In this document: in pieces, positions 38,801 to 51,290 of the stretch
How the letters are laid out: every line of letters begins with the position of its first letter
How positions within the stretch are numbered: position 1 is the stretch's first letter
Assembly: GCF_001577835.2 (NCBI RefSeq)
Contig: NC_029516.1
Location: 49,970,186-50,034,185 of the forward strand
Source: Coturnix japonica
Lineage: Eukaryota > Chordata > Aves > Galliformes > Phasianidae
Length of the DNA: 64,000 nt
Reading direction: 5' to 3'
Made by a program: the position numbers and the translations under genes
Notes under the pieces: model-generated
The model's database searches: none
The model's input: the letters and a program-made list of their open reading frames with translations, nothing else
Told to the model about the DNA's origin: nothing

Positions 38801-41800
38801 GCAGAAAGCCCACTCCACTGTGCCAGTTGATTAAAGTGATTCAACAGCTGAAACACATTCTTGGATCTCCTCCCAGCTAAACAATTGCTACTTAGACTCA
38901 AATCTAACCCACACAATACAGTTAGTTTTACAACAGAAAATGTTTACCCCTATATTTTTCACTTCCAACCCTAAATACACTTTATTTCCCCTTGTCAAAC
39001 AGGCACAGTTAAAGAAAAACACTGAAGAACCTTTCCAACTAAACAACAAAATACAAATTGATTTTGCTTTTGCAGACTTACAGAGGAATGTGAATCATTT
39101 GCCTGTCCAGTATTGACCTTTGTTGAAGGCATGAAATAAGCAGTTTCAGCAGCTAGAAACAAAAGGTTACATTGAAAAAGCTTAACTTGTAAGAAAAATT
39201 TAACACAAAGTCCACAGAGTTGAACTCAACAGCAATCTACAAGTGCTTGCTGCAAAAGCACGCCTCAAGGTTCTTTTGCATGCAGTCCTATTTATAACCC
39301 AGACAACTAATTTTGGCTTGCTTTATATTCACAGAACCTGACACTACGGATAAGCGCACATAATACAGAACTTGGAAGGCAGGTCTCAGAAATTCTATCC
39401 TTAGGTGTGACACAATTATGAAATCAATATGAAATATTGTGAACAATCAAAGTATCAGATTGAGCCACATAAGCTGTTCATATGGTGTCATCACTAAGCC
39501 TAAAATCTTAACGCATTGTTTCTGACATAAAGAGTTCAGACTGTATTAATAAGAGCAATTAATCTTTTAACAATCCTAAGATATGGGAAAATAATGCTTC
39601 TTAAAAATAAATCTTTAAAAATAAATCAAAGCACATGAACAATACAAGGGAACATCAGTACTCTATACTTGTGTTTTGCTTCTGAAAAACAATACTGTTC
39701 AGCAAAAATCACATTACTCTGTGAATAGAGATACCATTCTTTAGCTAACACTCAAAACAACAGCAAGCATAGCCTGTTGATTTCCAAGAAAAACAAGATG
39801 AGAAGAACTACATATACGTTTAGATTCCGTATTGATGCTTGTTTTGGATATATCAAACAGACTGTAAAGAGGTCACCATGTCTACCTAGTGGTGAGCCAG
39901 CCACGTGAGCTGCCATGCTCATTACAGAGGTCAGTTATTTAAAAATCAAGGAAATCCAAGGTTACAAGCAATAGACTTCTGCTGACTAAAAAAAGCAATC
40001 GCCGGATGAAAGCGAATGCCACAGAGGCAACAAAACTGCCCACCATGCCTATTTATAAAACAGGCATCTGCATAAAGATTTGAAGGATTTTTCACTTACA
40101 GAAAACAAAGTGGTTTACAAAAGTATAAGAATACCCTGATTTTCAGAAATATGTAAATCATATCAGAGATCAATCAGGCTGCCCGAGGTCCTCTGTAGCC
40201 CAATGCCCTATCTCTAACCCACGCACTAGTCAAGATGGGAATCCCACCACACTACAGGAACTCTGACGGCCTTAGATATATATGGCTCAAAATACAGTAC
40301 GTGAAACACATTTCAAACCTTCAGATTTTGAATTGAATGTTGTTAGTGAAGTTTCATCTTTAACAACTGCCCCATTTGTACTTGATGATTCAGTTTTAAC
40401 AGCCTGCTGGGTTACCGTAGTTTGTGTGCTGGAGACAGTACTGGATACAGAAGCATCAGGAATTACAGTTCGTTTGTCCAAATCATGTAATTCACCTACA
40501 TTTGCTGAAGTCTGAGGACCTTAGAAAAAGAAAATAGTAACCAGAATTCAATACTGATGATACCCAGTACAGATCTCAACTTAATCTAATGGCTTTAAGT
40601 TTCACATAAAAAGGGAGATTTAGATTAGATCTGATTATGAAATCAGTAAGGAATACTTTGAACAAATAAAGCAAATGCTTTCCTTATGTATACAGCTTAG
40701 TAAGATCCCGTCTGCATAGTCATAACCAGACATATGTACACAGTTGTATTAAAACTGCTATTTCGTTTGTGTTAGATGTATTCTGTATCCATCTGGTGAT
40801 GAAAGAATTCATTTGGGCAAAAAAAAAGAAACACCCACACAAATGAACATCAGAGTTTCATAATGATCAACTTCATTGACAACAGTGCAAGTCTCTTTCT
40901 CACTCAGCACTAAGACCCAAAATTTCCATGCAATACTTAAATTACACTGAAAAAAATAAAAATGGTCACGCTGCCTAAATTACATAAAAATCAAATATAA
41001 ACAGATCATGTGCTTGGGCCTGGATTCACCCCCACTGAACACCTCATTTTTCCTCATAACTTCTAAAAATATACACAGTATTAGCTAGCACAAGGAATTT
41101 TATAAACTACAAGGGCATCTCAATTAATTTTAGATAGCAAGACAAATAATCTCACTTTATGTTTATTAGATGAATTCAACCCTTGCTTTTTTATTATTTT
41201 TTATTCTATAGATAACTTACTTGAAGTACAAGCAGGCAAAAGAGAAGGGGCATTTGATTCTTTGAATCCTGTTACATCTGCATGGTTTTTCATAGCCTCC
41301 TGTGTCATCTTGTTTTCAGACCCTGCAGCCTTTTCTTTTCCTTCTATTTTTAACAGTGAGTTGGATGAAAGGGAAAGTTGGACCTACCAAAACAATACAT
41401 GGGTTAACATGTAACTGCCAAGTTCAGAAACGTCAGCTGCAAACACCGCACGAGAACACTTGCTCAAAAGCAACAAATGACAGTCCTCCAGCAAACACCC
41501 TTAGCGTTTTAAACTGAAACAAGCAACCAACCTAAGAGTCCACAGTTTTTTAGCCATATAAAACAAGGACTCAAGCCCTAAACTGACTTAGAAGTACCAC
41601 TATCCCAGTACAAGCTCACAATCTTATTACATGGAAGCTCTCTGATGCATACATTTAGTCTACTGGGTAGATGAAAAATGGGGACTGGGAGACAGCAAAA
41701 TGACCATAAGAAAAACTTTCACCCAATGCTCTCCTGGTACATATCTAAGATTTCTGACATTAGTGAAATTCACAATACTTCTAGGTTTGTTTTCTGCAAG

Positions 41801-44800
41801 AATACATTATTGATTCCATGCAGATCTGAGGGCTTACCCAACTAAGAAAAAGCCTACAATCCTAAAATTGTGATCCCCTAGCCAGAGACTTTCCCCTCTC
41901 TTTCCTTCAAATTGGCAAAATAGTTTATTATCTAAAACTGCGTGAAAACCCTATCAATGAAGAAACATGCATTACCCTTCCTGCTCCCCACATTAAACTC
42001 ATGAACATTTTGTGGTTGTAAAATATTTCTACTGTTAACAGGCCCCCAGTTAGCATTCTGGAAGTCAACAGAGTCACAGTTTCCTTTACACATTAACACA
42101 GAGGACTTTAAAGACTGCATCAACAATGAAAATTAGATGATCATAAGTAAACAAGCACTTCAGGTGCCTTCTTTATTGTCTGATTTGGGAGTTTCTTAAG
42201 GTCTAAAGGTATGCAGGGGTTTTAAAAACTGGGAAAGTATTTGGCAGTTCTCTCACTTCCCACACTACTTTGCCATCTCGGTGTTTGCCAGTTTACACTT
42301 ACGTTATTAGGAATGACATTATTTGCTTGGCTGGGATGATCCACCTTCATTTCTGGGCAAGGGACACTAGGCAATGATTGTGGACTTTGATGTAGAGAAG
42401 AACCACCTTTCAGGTAAACAAAAGCAAATTCCAATTGGTTACACAAAGCTTAATATTATGTTGGGTGGAGTCTATTCCAGTAAGCAAGAGGGAAACATGA
42501 AGTTGCTTAAAGGATGACTTGGTTGTTAGACTGAAATGAAACTGCATGGCCAAACGGTCAGTTAAAATCCCTTCCTCACTGCCTGCTCACAAACAACCCA
42601 GCACTGCACAGACATCTTCAGCATTCAGATAGCTGACCAGAACAGACAGAGACAGGTTAAAGCTGAGTTTTCTGTAATTATGACACATGTATTTCAGAAA
42701 CAGCCAAAGAAATAGTCTCTCAAAACTATCTTACTTTTTAAAACAAACTCGTATTCATTACTTACACAAGTACCTACTCTGACTTTGCCCAAGCAATAGC
42801 ATAAAGCGATCTGATGATTACCTTGTGAACTCAGCACTGATGTCTCAGGAACCCCAGTGCCAGGTGTTCCAGCTGCTGATGGCACTGGTGAGTCAGCATG
42901 TAACTGAAGAAGGTATCCTTCAACAGTAGGTACTTCATCCCATTTCACTTGGAAAGAGTTGGTTGTAGCTCTAATCAGCTGGACCTGTGAGGGTGCTGGA
43001 GGTTTCTCTACAAGAAACCAGGAAGACATAGATGCCATGTTTGAAATTGCTCTTTTAACAGCTTAAGAATTATCTATGTAATGCGAGCAAAACCAAGAGT
43101 TCCCTTTTCACTTATGTATGACATAGACCAAAATAAGAAGGACACAATGTCAAAAGTGCCAAGTCAAGCACATAATTGCAAACTGCCATTCCAGAGCATT
43201 CAGAAATGACGACATTTTATGCCTTTTCTTAGGGTTTGAACAGCTGGGTTTTCTGCTGCTGGTATATCTTTGGGTTGTGTAGACATCACGATAGGCGTTA
43301 CACACATAAGAGATCCTCGTCTTCTCCTAGAAGACTGGGCACAGCTCTAACTCCTAAAGCTTTACATATTCCTGGAAAGAATTCACACAAGAATGCACTT
43401 CCTTTTGGCTTGCTTTTTATAGCTGAAGTGAACTTTCCCTCAAACTTTTGCACAGGCTGAAGCCCAGTCATGACCCAGTGCCAACAACCTGCTCTCCTTG
43501 CTTGCCTTGATGCCTGACTAGGATGCACTCTTCCCTTACTACTCCTTTTTTTTTTTTTACTCAACCCCTTCAGAGGCAGAAAAACAAAACGGTAACAAAA
43601 AACCCGACAAAAACATGTTCTCCACTACCCTAAATAATTCAGACTCCATTAATTCTGTGATTCTGTGTGATTCTGTGAACTCACACTTCTGCTTGAGTAG
43701 ACAGGAACTCCCACCTGAAAGTACTATTCTAGTCCCCTTACTCCCAGTACTAACTCAGGGTCCTGCTATCAAATAAACACCCATCATTTCAGCTACTGAT
43801 GAGTGATCAGTGCTCCAAAAATCCCTTCTGCCCCAGAGCAATTAGGTCCTTTCTCTGATTCAACAGTATCTTTTAGCAGCCCAGGAGATGAAGAAGCAAC
43901 AGCAGCAGCAATGATCTCATGAGAAGGAGGGGTTTGGAAAAAAAGTAGCAGCAACAGAAAAGATCACTCTCATAAGAGACGTGAGGAACTCTGAGTTTGG
44001 GTAAAACATCCTTTAGAACCTTGTTTCTATCAACTGTGGCATGCAATACAGAATCTAGCCACAGTGTTCCTCCAGGGGCTTTAAACATAACTTTTTATTA
44101 CTATTTTTTTTCTTTCAGTTTGATCTAAAATTGTAGCCTTCAAACAACTGACTGCCAAGTACAGTTCATGGGAATATGCTTTAAACCTTTGTGTTTGCTA
44201 CAGCTTCAGAGCTTCTGATCATGACAGCTTCCTACACATTAATAAAACACAGAGCATTGAACTACTACTTTATTTATCTCTGACTCACCAGTATCAAGGT
44301 ACCAAAGATCTTTGCAGCAAACTTGATTGTTCCAAGCTTTTCTGTAACCATCTCTACCACTCCAGATATACAGTCGAGTGCCAACTGCTACAGCACAGTG
44401 TCCTGCTCTTGGCCCTGGTAACAAGTTACTTTTGTCTTCGTGACAATCTGAGATCAGGCCTATCCATTCTGTGGTATCTAGCAAATGAAACTCAAAAAAC
44501 TTAGTTTCTAGACATTTTTCAAAACTAGTTATACATTTGTTAATACACTTCACTGCTCAGAGAAAGTGGAAATCAATTATCTCTGTTTTTATAAAGACTA
44601 TATTTGCATTTTCGATATTACAGCAAGAAGGTCACTTTCCAATTAATTTGCAAGCTACGTTCAACTAATACAGAATCCATTTTCAAATACAACAGCAGGG
44701 ACAGTTCCATTGGAATTCAGAAAAAACTCATGTCAGGATCTGTCAGTTGTGTCCCACTATAAATGGAGAAGTACTACCTATGTTCATACATCTTTAGCAC

Positions 44801-47800
44801 TACATAATAAAGATCTGCATCAGCAAAACTGCTGAACATTCCAAAGGAAAAGAATAAAACACAAAAACTTCTTAATGAAGTTGAAGAAAAGGGTTGTATC
44901 TCTGTAGTCAGCTGGGTTTGCAGCTGTATGTCTTCAAACTTTTCTCAGCATCTTCAGTGCATTTATTCTATTCTGTTAGGAAAGCATCAACTCAAAATGC
45001 CCACTCCCAGAAAGACAGAAACACTAACCCAAATTAAGATAAGCAAATGAACCGGTACATTTCCATTCACCATCATGAGTAGAAATTTCACCTCCTGCTG
45101 ACTGTGGAACCCATCCACCAAAAATATACATTCTGAAATGAAAGAAAAGAGGGAAGAGGGAAAAAGAAAAGCCAATTAACATTTCCAGACCTGCTGCATG
45201 TGCTCTCTCAAACTAGGACAAAACAGAAAATTTCCAGTGCGTTACAGTTCTGGTTCACACCAGATTGTATGGGAGTCTTGCTGCAGACATCTACCTTTTG
45301 AAAGCTTTGAGTAGGTTAACTGATTAAAAACAGAACAGCCAAACAACAAACTCAAACAACTTCACAGATACAGAAGTTACTACTTCATCTTTTCACAAAC
45401 CACCAAACTGCTGAGACTCTCCCAAAATCATGCATTTACATGGAATTTCTACACTTTCATTGTAGATTTCTCAGTAAATAATCCTAGAGTTAGAAGGCAG
45501 GTATCTAAGTTGGGCATCAAAACTTTAAAGCACAATGCAGGCTACAACCTAATAAAACTTTATATATTAGAAAAGAAAAAAGCTAAGCTCCTGGCTCAGA
45601 AAACATGAAGTTTTTTCACTTCTCCCCCATCTGTTGCCTCTTTCTCCTCACCTTGGCTTTTAAAGTGAAATGAAATGGACTGAAATGCATGTCCATTTTG
45701 TTGGTCCTATCTGACAAAACAAGCCATCATTAAGTGAAATAATGAAGAACAGACCCCCCGAAAAAGCTGTCCACAAAAAATACAGAATGGTTTTGCCTAG
45801 AGCTCATTCTTCTATTTGGGCCAGTTACTTTGTGTAGGTATCTCCTTGTCGCAGACAGAGAGGCACTGAAGTTGGCTCCTGACAGAGCCAGCTCAGGTCC
45901 AGCTGATTCTGCCCCAGAATGCACCAAGATGCATCAAGAAGCTTGGAAAAATGCCTGTGGGTTGAGCAGACCATCCTGCTGTATGGAAACACTGACAGTT
46001 TCATAACTCTAAATTGAAACTAATACTTTTAAATTTCCACTGAGGTAGAGTAACAGAAGCAGAGAAGCACTCTACAGGGCTGACGGTTTATACTGAGCAG
46101 TAGTGGATAAGCATCGTCATTCTCCTACTAGGTGTACCTTTCTATAGTTGAGCTTTTAACAACAGACATACTTGTTTCCTATTACATTGGCCGTATGGAG
46201 ACTGCGAGGAAGTGGTACTGTCCCTTTAGTTTCTGGTCTTGACCAGGTCATGGTTTCTAAAAGAAAAAGAATAAAAATCCTCAAATAACTTACTGCTGTG
46301 TATTTTACTGCCTGGGGTTTAGGTGGGAACATACCTCTTGAATTCAACTAAATAAAATTTCACCTTTTAAGGTGGCCAATTTAGAAAAGAAAGTGCAATA
46401 ACACGCACTTAGAGCTTCTTCCAAAAAAACACACAAAATTCTCAACAACTGTTTTTCAAAAGGATACATTAAACCCATTTTCTTTATGATTATTCAATGC
46501 AGTTACCACAGTGACAGTCTTTAAAGCGATCTCAGACAGCAATCTCACAGCATAACCCAAATCAGCGAGGATAATAAAAGCAAATAATGCTGCATCTGTC
46601 TCATTTCAAAAATTACACAAGGTTCACACCGCAGTGTAATTCTCAATAGCACTGCAGAATGCCATTAATCCTCATATGCTTTAATTTCCTCGTAGCCAGT
46701 GAGGTCACTGCACTTCTACTGGCAAACAAACTCACCTATGTCAAGTTCCCAGAGATCATTAAGCCGACAGCCACACATCCCTCCGAAAATATACATCTTT
46801 GGAACTCCCAAATCTTTTCTGCAGTACACAATGGCCGTGTGTGATTCTCGGGGAGATGGCAAGATCCCCTTTGTCACGGGAATACTCCAGCCAACAACTC
46901 CAGATCCATGCTGCAGCTCCAGTTCATAGAAATCATTTAAATATCTGGAGAATTATCAAGGAAACATGAAAAGTATGCTTATTAACAAGACTTTAAGTGA
47001 GCTTTAAACCCCTGTTGCTTCCACATATTACGACTTCTGCCTTGGAACAGTGGAGAATTTTAAAATCCCAGAATATCTGACAGCAATATGGGCATTACCT
47101 AAACAAAACTAATTTAAAACATAAAATGAACTATGGTAGCTTCTTGCCTCTAAGACAGTAGTCTTTCACATTGTAATTCATGCACTATGATTCATCACAA
47201 AAGCATTCCAAACTGGCAAACAATATTCTTAGCCAAAATTACTACATATGGAGAAACTTGGAATAACTGCAGAGCTGTAAGAATTGCACACGGGATGTTC
47301 AAGAACTTCTGCAATTCTAAGGCAACAAAGGTGAAAAGAAGCTGCTGCTTTTCTGATGTGTTCAGGCTGCCTGACAGACAATTAGCCATGTGTTAATGTT
47401 GGTAAGTTATTTTTAGGTAACTTCTGAATCTTGGCACTCACTCCGGATACCTCTTGTTTAATGAGTTTCAAATTGCTCAGTGGATATAAGCATTCTCAAC
47501 TGTAGGTCAACACAATATTATATTTCAGTGTCATAGAACTTCTTACTGATCATGAGGGCAACTCCAGCTGTTACTCTGAAAAGATTTTAACCCTTTTCCA
47601 CAGCATTATGTTCACCTTACAATCAGTGCGTCATGCAGGACAGTCTCCCTAGAACGTTCCTCTTCAAAGTTGTTGCATCTAGTCTTTTTTTGTTGCCCTT
47701 TTTAGTCATTGAGATCAATCCAAACCAGCGTACCTGGGAACGTTATTATTTGAATCCTCACTTTCATTTGCCAGGCCACCAAATAAGTAGCACTTGTTAC

Positions 47801-48196
47801 CATATAAAGAAAAGCTGTGGCCTAGTCGAGGACAAGGCGGTGATCCAGTGGAAGGAGCTTGAGGTTTTACTTTCTTCCAGAGCCATCGACTTGCCTTAAA
47901 CAGAAGAAACGCAAAATCAGATACATCTTCATTCGTATCACAGCTGGTAATGTAAAATGTGCTTATTCCTAAGTATATAAATGAAGCACTCCACAAAATT
48001 GGAACATTTTCAAACATCTCCTACCTGTAATTCATATAAATCATTACTGTATCTTCCATATTCAACCATTCCTCCAAAGACCAGTATTCTGGTACCATCA
48101 CAAACAAATCCATGCGCTGCACAGCCTGGAGGAATATCTCCCCTTACAGCAGGAAGGAACCACTGATTTGTAGCTACAGTTAACAAAACAGAAAAG

Positions 48197-48241
<45 letters not shown>

Positions 48242-50442
48242 AAGATTTAAACACTAAAACACAGAGAAAAAGTGTATTTTAAAACATCTCTGCTGTCTAA
48301 ATAATTACCTTTACCTGTACATGACGATGAATGTGCTGCTTAACATTATGCCTTAAAACAAAACATCGGTAAATTGATTTGAAATACTTAAGAAAGAAAA
48401 ACAAAACAATAAACAAAACAGACAAAACAATCTCCCAGCACCTCTGTGAAACCAATGTTACTCAGTATATGAGTCTCAGGTCACCAAGACAGCTACCGAG
48501 GGTCATACAGCAATTTAATAGACTTGCTGACAAAAAAAGCTAACGAGAAACACGAGTGCTGTTCCACACAAAAGAGACAACTATACTAAGCCAGAGCACC
48601 AGTCCTAGAACAGGCATTATCATAGCTGCAGCAGCGTGGCAGTGTGCCTGGACTTAATAGCCCGACTGAAAAACTAATTACACAATTCTGGGACCAGTGT
48701 TTGTATCTACCAAGTATGGCACTGAGAAGAGAGAGGAGACACACAGAGGCAGGAAAGAAAAACCAAAACTGGCTGTTACAGTAGGATGTTGTTGTTTAAA
48801 ACATAGTGGAACTAAGGAATTACTGGAAATATTGCATTCTCCTTTACCAAAGCTATTTTTCACGACTTAAGAATATGTGAACTTCAAAGCTTCTGGTGGC
48901 CACTGCGGCAGGGGATTAAGCAGTCATCCCTGAGTGCCAAGTCTCTGGAAGTCATCCCACCCACAGCAGGAGCAACGGGTGCCACCCCATGCTCAGGCAG
49001 TTCAGGTCACAGCCCCACACCTCAGCCAAAAAAGGGTCAGTCTGAACCAAACATCTGCCTGGGGACTGCAACAACTGACTTGTGTCCCTTCTTGCCATTG
49101 CAGAAAAGGGGTTTACACCTTTGGAGTCTGGGCAGAAAAATAAAAATATGAAGTTAAGACTCACTGAAAAGGCACCTTGTTCCAAAAGGCATATAAAAGG
49201 TGCTCCAAAAGTAATGCCTTCTGTTTTATGATGCTGGCCCACAATGTCAGAGGTGGATGTTGGTAGTAGAGGTTGAACATTCCCACCAACACCTAATCAC
49301 ATTTTGCTGCCACGTGACAGATGGCAGCAGAGGGACAGTGACAGAATAGAGCCTGACATAGAGATGTGTACAAAGCAAAGGTGCGTCACTGAATTCCTCC
49401 ATGCAGAGAAATGGCACCCATTGACATTCACTGACACTTGCTGAACATTTACGGACCAAACAGTGTATGTGAGCACACTGAGGTGGTGGGTGGTGAAACA
49501 CTTGGTCACCTCTGCCGGTGCAGGGTTTTTATGATCACAGCATGCAGGCTCTTACTCATCAGTGGCAAAAATTGTCTTTTGAAGCTGAGATTTTGCTCTA
49601 TCAAATAGCATTACTGTGTTCTTTGCATCTGTTGCAGTTTCCATGGAAATAAATAAGAGACATTACTTTCAGAGCAACCCATGTTCATACCTAAAAGCTC
49701 TATTTGGATTACTTGTCACAAGAACACGGTTAAAAGACCCCTCCCTTGCCTCCTGGAAACGTGACCAAGTATGCTTTAACACTGCCACGGAAATAACAAA
49801 CTCCTTTCTGAAGCATTCGGGGAGGACATTTCTGAATGATTCCTAAAAGTCGGTGAGTTGAAAGCACAGCCCGCACGCTGCAGCCTTCATGTTATCGGCA
49901 CACGCCACTAGCAGCCAACGAGAAGCAGCTCGCAGAACACCGCACAGCCACCTGACTGCCCCGCTTCAGGCCCACAGCTGAAACCGCACCGAAGTTTCCC
50001 AGCCGGCACCAGGCGGGCACGGCGCGGCTCCCGGAGCCCAGCCCGAGGCGGGCGCTGCTTTTCCATCCAGCAGCCTCGGTGCAGGGCAGGAGGCCGCGGG
50101 CAGCGTGAGAACGCCACCCCCGGCCGGGCAGCGGGCCCAAGCTCCGCGCCCGAGCCCTGCAGGGCCGTGACGGCGCCGCAGCGCTCGGCTCTCGGCCGCC
50201 CCGCCGCTCCCCACCCCCGCCCGCGGTGGGGCCGCGCCCGCCGCTCCGCTCCGCTCCGCCCCGCCCCGCGCACCCGTGTTGTAGACGTGCAGCTCGTCGG
50301 CGATGCCCTCGTTGCCGCCTCCGAAGATGATGACCAGCTCGCGAATGGCGACCGCGCGGTGCCCGTGACGGGAACGCGGCACCGGCCCCGTGAAGGAAGA
50401 CACCCGCCTCCAGCTCAGCCCAGCGGCGGCGGCAGCCGCCAT
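32894..50442 (-). CDS. HCFC2: Host cell factor C2 (HCF-2), complete coding region in 16 exons
   Basis: Nuclear/cytoplasmic co-regulator related to HCF-1. Exons, 5' to 3' on the minus strand: 50442-50274, 48173-48025, 47894-47734, 46944-46736, 46256-46172, 45132-45029, 44477-44289, 43007-42822, 42406-42303, 41383-41221, 40519-40319, 39152-39082, 37853-37716, 35586-35401, 34506-34221, 32919-32894. All join in phase at GT-AG sites to give about 808 aa (human 792). Residues about 10-355 form Kelch repeats ([45 protein letters not shown]). Residues about 356-391 are the first fibronectin-III piece, followed by a poorly conserved linker at about 395-595. The C-terminal fibronectin-III segments are at about 644-800. 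The ATG at 50442 has A at -3 and G at +4. Exons 9-12 are less conserved than the rest but keep frame. Confidence 0.96.
33092..33214 (+). mobile_element. CR1 3'-end fragment in HCFC2 last intron
   Basis: Plus-strand fragment: ggctggatgtggctctaggc, cctggtctggtggttggtga, the ggggggttgaaactagatgg segment and the tail CTCTATGATTCTATTG. It lies about 170 bases from the last coding exon of HCFC2. Confidence 0.85.
34612..34628. repeat. (TA)n microsatellite in HCFC2 intron
   Basis: About 8 TA units in an AT-rich context. Confidence 0.8.
35997..36453 (+). mobile_element. CR1 LINE 3' end in HCFC2 intron 13
   Basis: Plus-strand CR1 of about 455 bases with the motifs agacaggctgaaggagctgg, ggtcttccagtatctaaagg, the gggggggttggaacc-like segment and the tail CATTTTATGATTCTGAC. 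It is antisense to HCFC2. Confidence 0.9.
37717..44288 (-). other. HCFC2: HCFC2 introns 7-12: no further elements recognised
   Basis: Intronic sequence between the exons at 44289-44477 and 37716-37853, outside the listed exons. A CR1-tail-like (ATTCTGTG)n scrap occurs at about 43648-43676. No RNA gene or complete mobile element was recognised. Confidence 0.4.
48197..48239 (-). repeat. A43 run (T43 in HCFC2 transcript) next to exon 2 acceptor
   Basis: Uninterrupted 43-base homopolymer. On the HCFC2 strand it is T43, ending 24 bases before exon 2 (48173), and so extends the polypyrimidine tract of the exon 2 acceptor. Confidence 0.9.
48240..50273 (-). other. HCFC2: HCFC2 intron 1
   Basis: Holds the mariner derivative at 49196-49680 and the inner part of the CpG island. 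No other element was recognised. Confidence 0.5.
49196..49680 (+). mobile_element. Short mariner (Galluhop-like) internally deleted derivative, copy 1
   Basis: About 485 bases. The left inverted end GGTGCTCCAAAAGTAATGCC matches the reverse complement of the right end GGTTGCTCTGAAAGTAATG. The interior keeps a degraded mariner transposase N-terminus (peptide scraps such as EFLHAEKMAPI and a helix-turn-helix-like VYG..V..STVR segment) followed directly by sequence resembling the transposase C-terminus. The central catalytic part is absent. The left flank holds a TA; the right flank is degraded. It lies in HCFC2 intron 1. Confidence 0.75.
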
Positions 50443-50445
50443 CTT
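50435..50445 (-). promoter_or_regulatory. YY1-like site AAGATGGCGGC overlapping the HCFC2 start codon
   Basis: On the HCFC2 strand the sequence is AAGATGGCGGC, the classical YY1 motif found at many vertebrate 5' ends. Its ATG is the HCFC2 start codon. Confidence 0.6.
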
Positions 50446-50451
50446 AGCGCT

Positions 50452-50470
50452 GCTCCCACAATGCACCGCG
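50452..50470 (+). promoter_or_regulatory. ZNF143/Staf (SBS)-like site upstream of HCFC2 ATG
   Basis: The plus-strand sequence CTCCCACAATGCACCGCG fits the Staf/ZNF143-type consensus YYWCCCRNMATSCMYYRCR as I recall it, except at the first base. It lies 10 to 28 bases upstream of the HCFC2 start codon. Confidence 0.55.
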
Positions 50471-50554
50471 CGGCCAGGACAGGCCGCGGGGAAGGATGGA
50501 AGGAGGAAGGGGCAGCGCCGAGCCCGCGGGAGGCGGTGGGGCAGCCGCCGTGGG

Positions 50555-50562
50555 TCACGTGA
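50555..50562. promoter_or_regulatory. E-box palindrome TCACGTGA (USF/CLEAR type)
   Basis: Perfect eight-base palindrome in the CpG island, about 115 bases upstream of the HCFC2 ATG, of the type bound by USF and MiT/TFE bHLH-zip factors. Confidence 0.45.
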
Positions 50563-50642
50563 TGGCGGCGGGGCGGGCGCCTCACGGCCCTGAGGGGAGC
50601 GGCGGGGCGGAGTCGTCCTTCCGAGGTGTGTCGGAGGCTCCT

Positions 50643-51290
50643 TGTTAAATTGGCAGCTGCAGTGTGTGCTGAGCGATAGGCCGTTGACTAAGTGTGTTCC
50701 AGTGTGTGCCCGTTGCTCTGTTCACTTGACAGAGCACTTGACTCTGTCCTTCATCAGGTTCCAGCCTTACCCTTTCACAAAGTCTTGGCTCTCAAAACTG
50801 GGCTAGGGCTGTCCCATCCATAGTGTCACATTCTTCCCTCCACCACTTTCCTACCACCACCAAAATGTCATGTTCGTGCCATTTATGTTGTTCTTGAGGA
50901 TCACAGAGCACTCAAATAGGGTGAGGTTGCAAAATAGGATGAGGTTGCAGAGGAGGGATGCTGAGTTCATTAATGAACGCTCTCCTCTACAAGAACAAGG
51001 GAAAGTAGCAGATTAGAGAAGCTGTGGATCTTGCAGGCATGTTTAAAATGCAAAAAGAAAAGGTGAGGGAACCAGAGGAACCCCGTTAAGAGATGGAGCA
51101 GGCAACAGCAGGGCAGCAGCCCCTCCATTCCTGGCCACTTGCATGAGAGGGCCCAGCTGCCCCCTAGGAGGAGGGCTGACAGTGACCAGCACCCACAGCT
51201 GCCCTGCAAGAGGCCACCCCCTCATCCACAGTAGTAGGGCTTCACACTTCTCTTTAATCAAAAACAAATTAATATATTAAATATTAGACT
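50643..51290. other. Intergenic sequence next to HCFC2 CpG island
   Basis: GC drops sharply here. Nothing beyond ordinary unique sequence was recognised. It could hold a noncoding GLT8D2 first exon, but no donor stands out. Confidence 0.35.

Larger units (their letters stand above)
49960..50640 (-). promoter_or_regulatory. HCFC2: CpG island promoter of HCFC2, possibly bidirectional
   Basis: GC- and CpG-rich block covering HCFC2 exon 1 and its upstream region. It contains a ZNF143/Staf-like site (50452-50470), a YY1 site over the start codon (50435-50445), an E-box palindrome TCACGTGA (50555-50562) and several GC boxes. GLT8D2 lies head-to-head on the other side, so the island might also start plus-strand transcripts; no GLT8D2 first exon could be shown here. 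Confidence 0.75.

Noticed and set aside
40555-40650. Possible C/D-box snoRNA (TGATGAT ... CTGA)
   Set aside because: No terminal stem, wrong strand for an HCFC2 intronic snoRNA, and the boxes are common by chance.
49966-50273. Extension of the HCFC2 exon 1 frame past 50274
   Set aside because: A GT donor at 50273 joins in phase to the exon at 48173, restoring the human HCFC2 sequence. The remaining frame is GC-rich intron.
50464-50466. Upstream in-frame start for HCFC2, eight codons before MAAAAAAG
   Set aside because: The codon is GTG, not ATG. The ATG at 50442 has a strong context and fits the family N-terminus.
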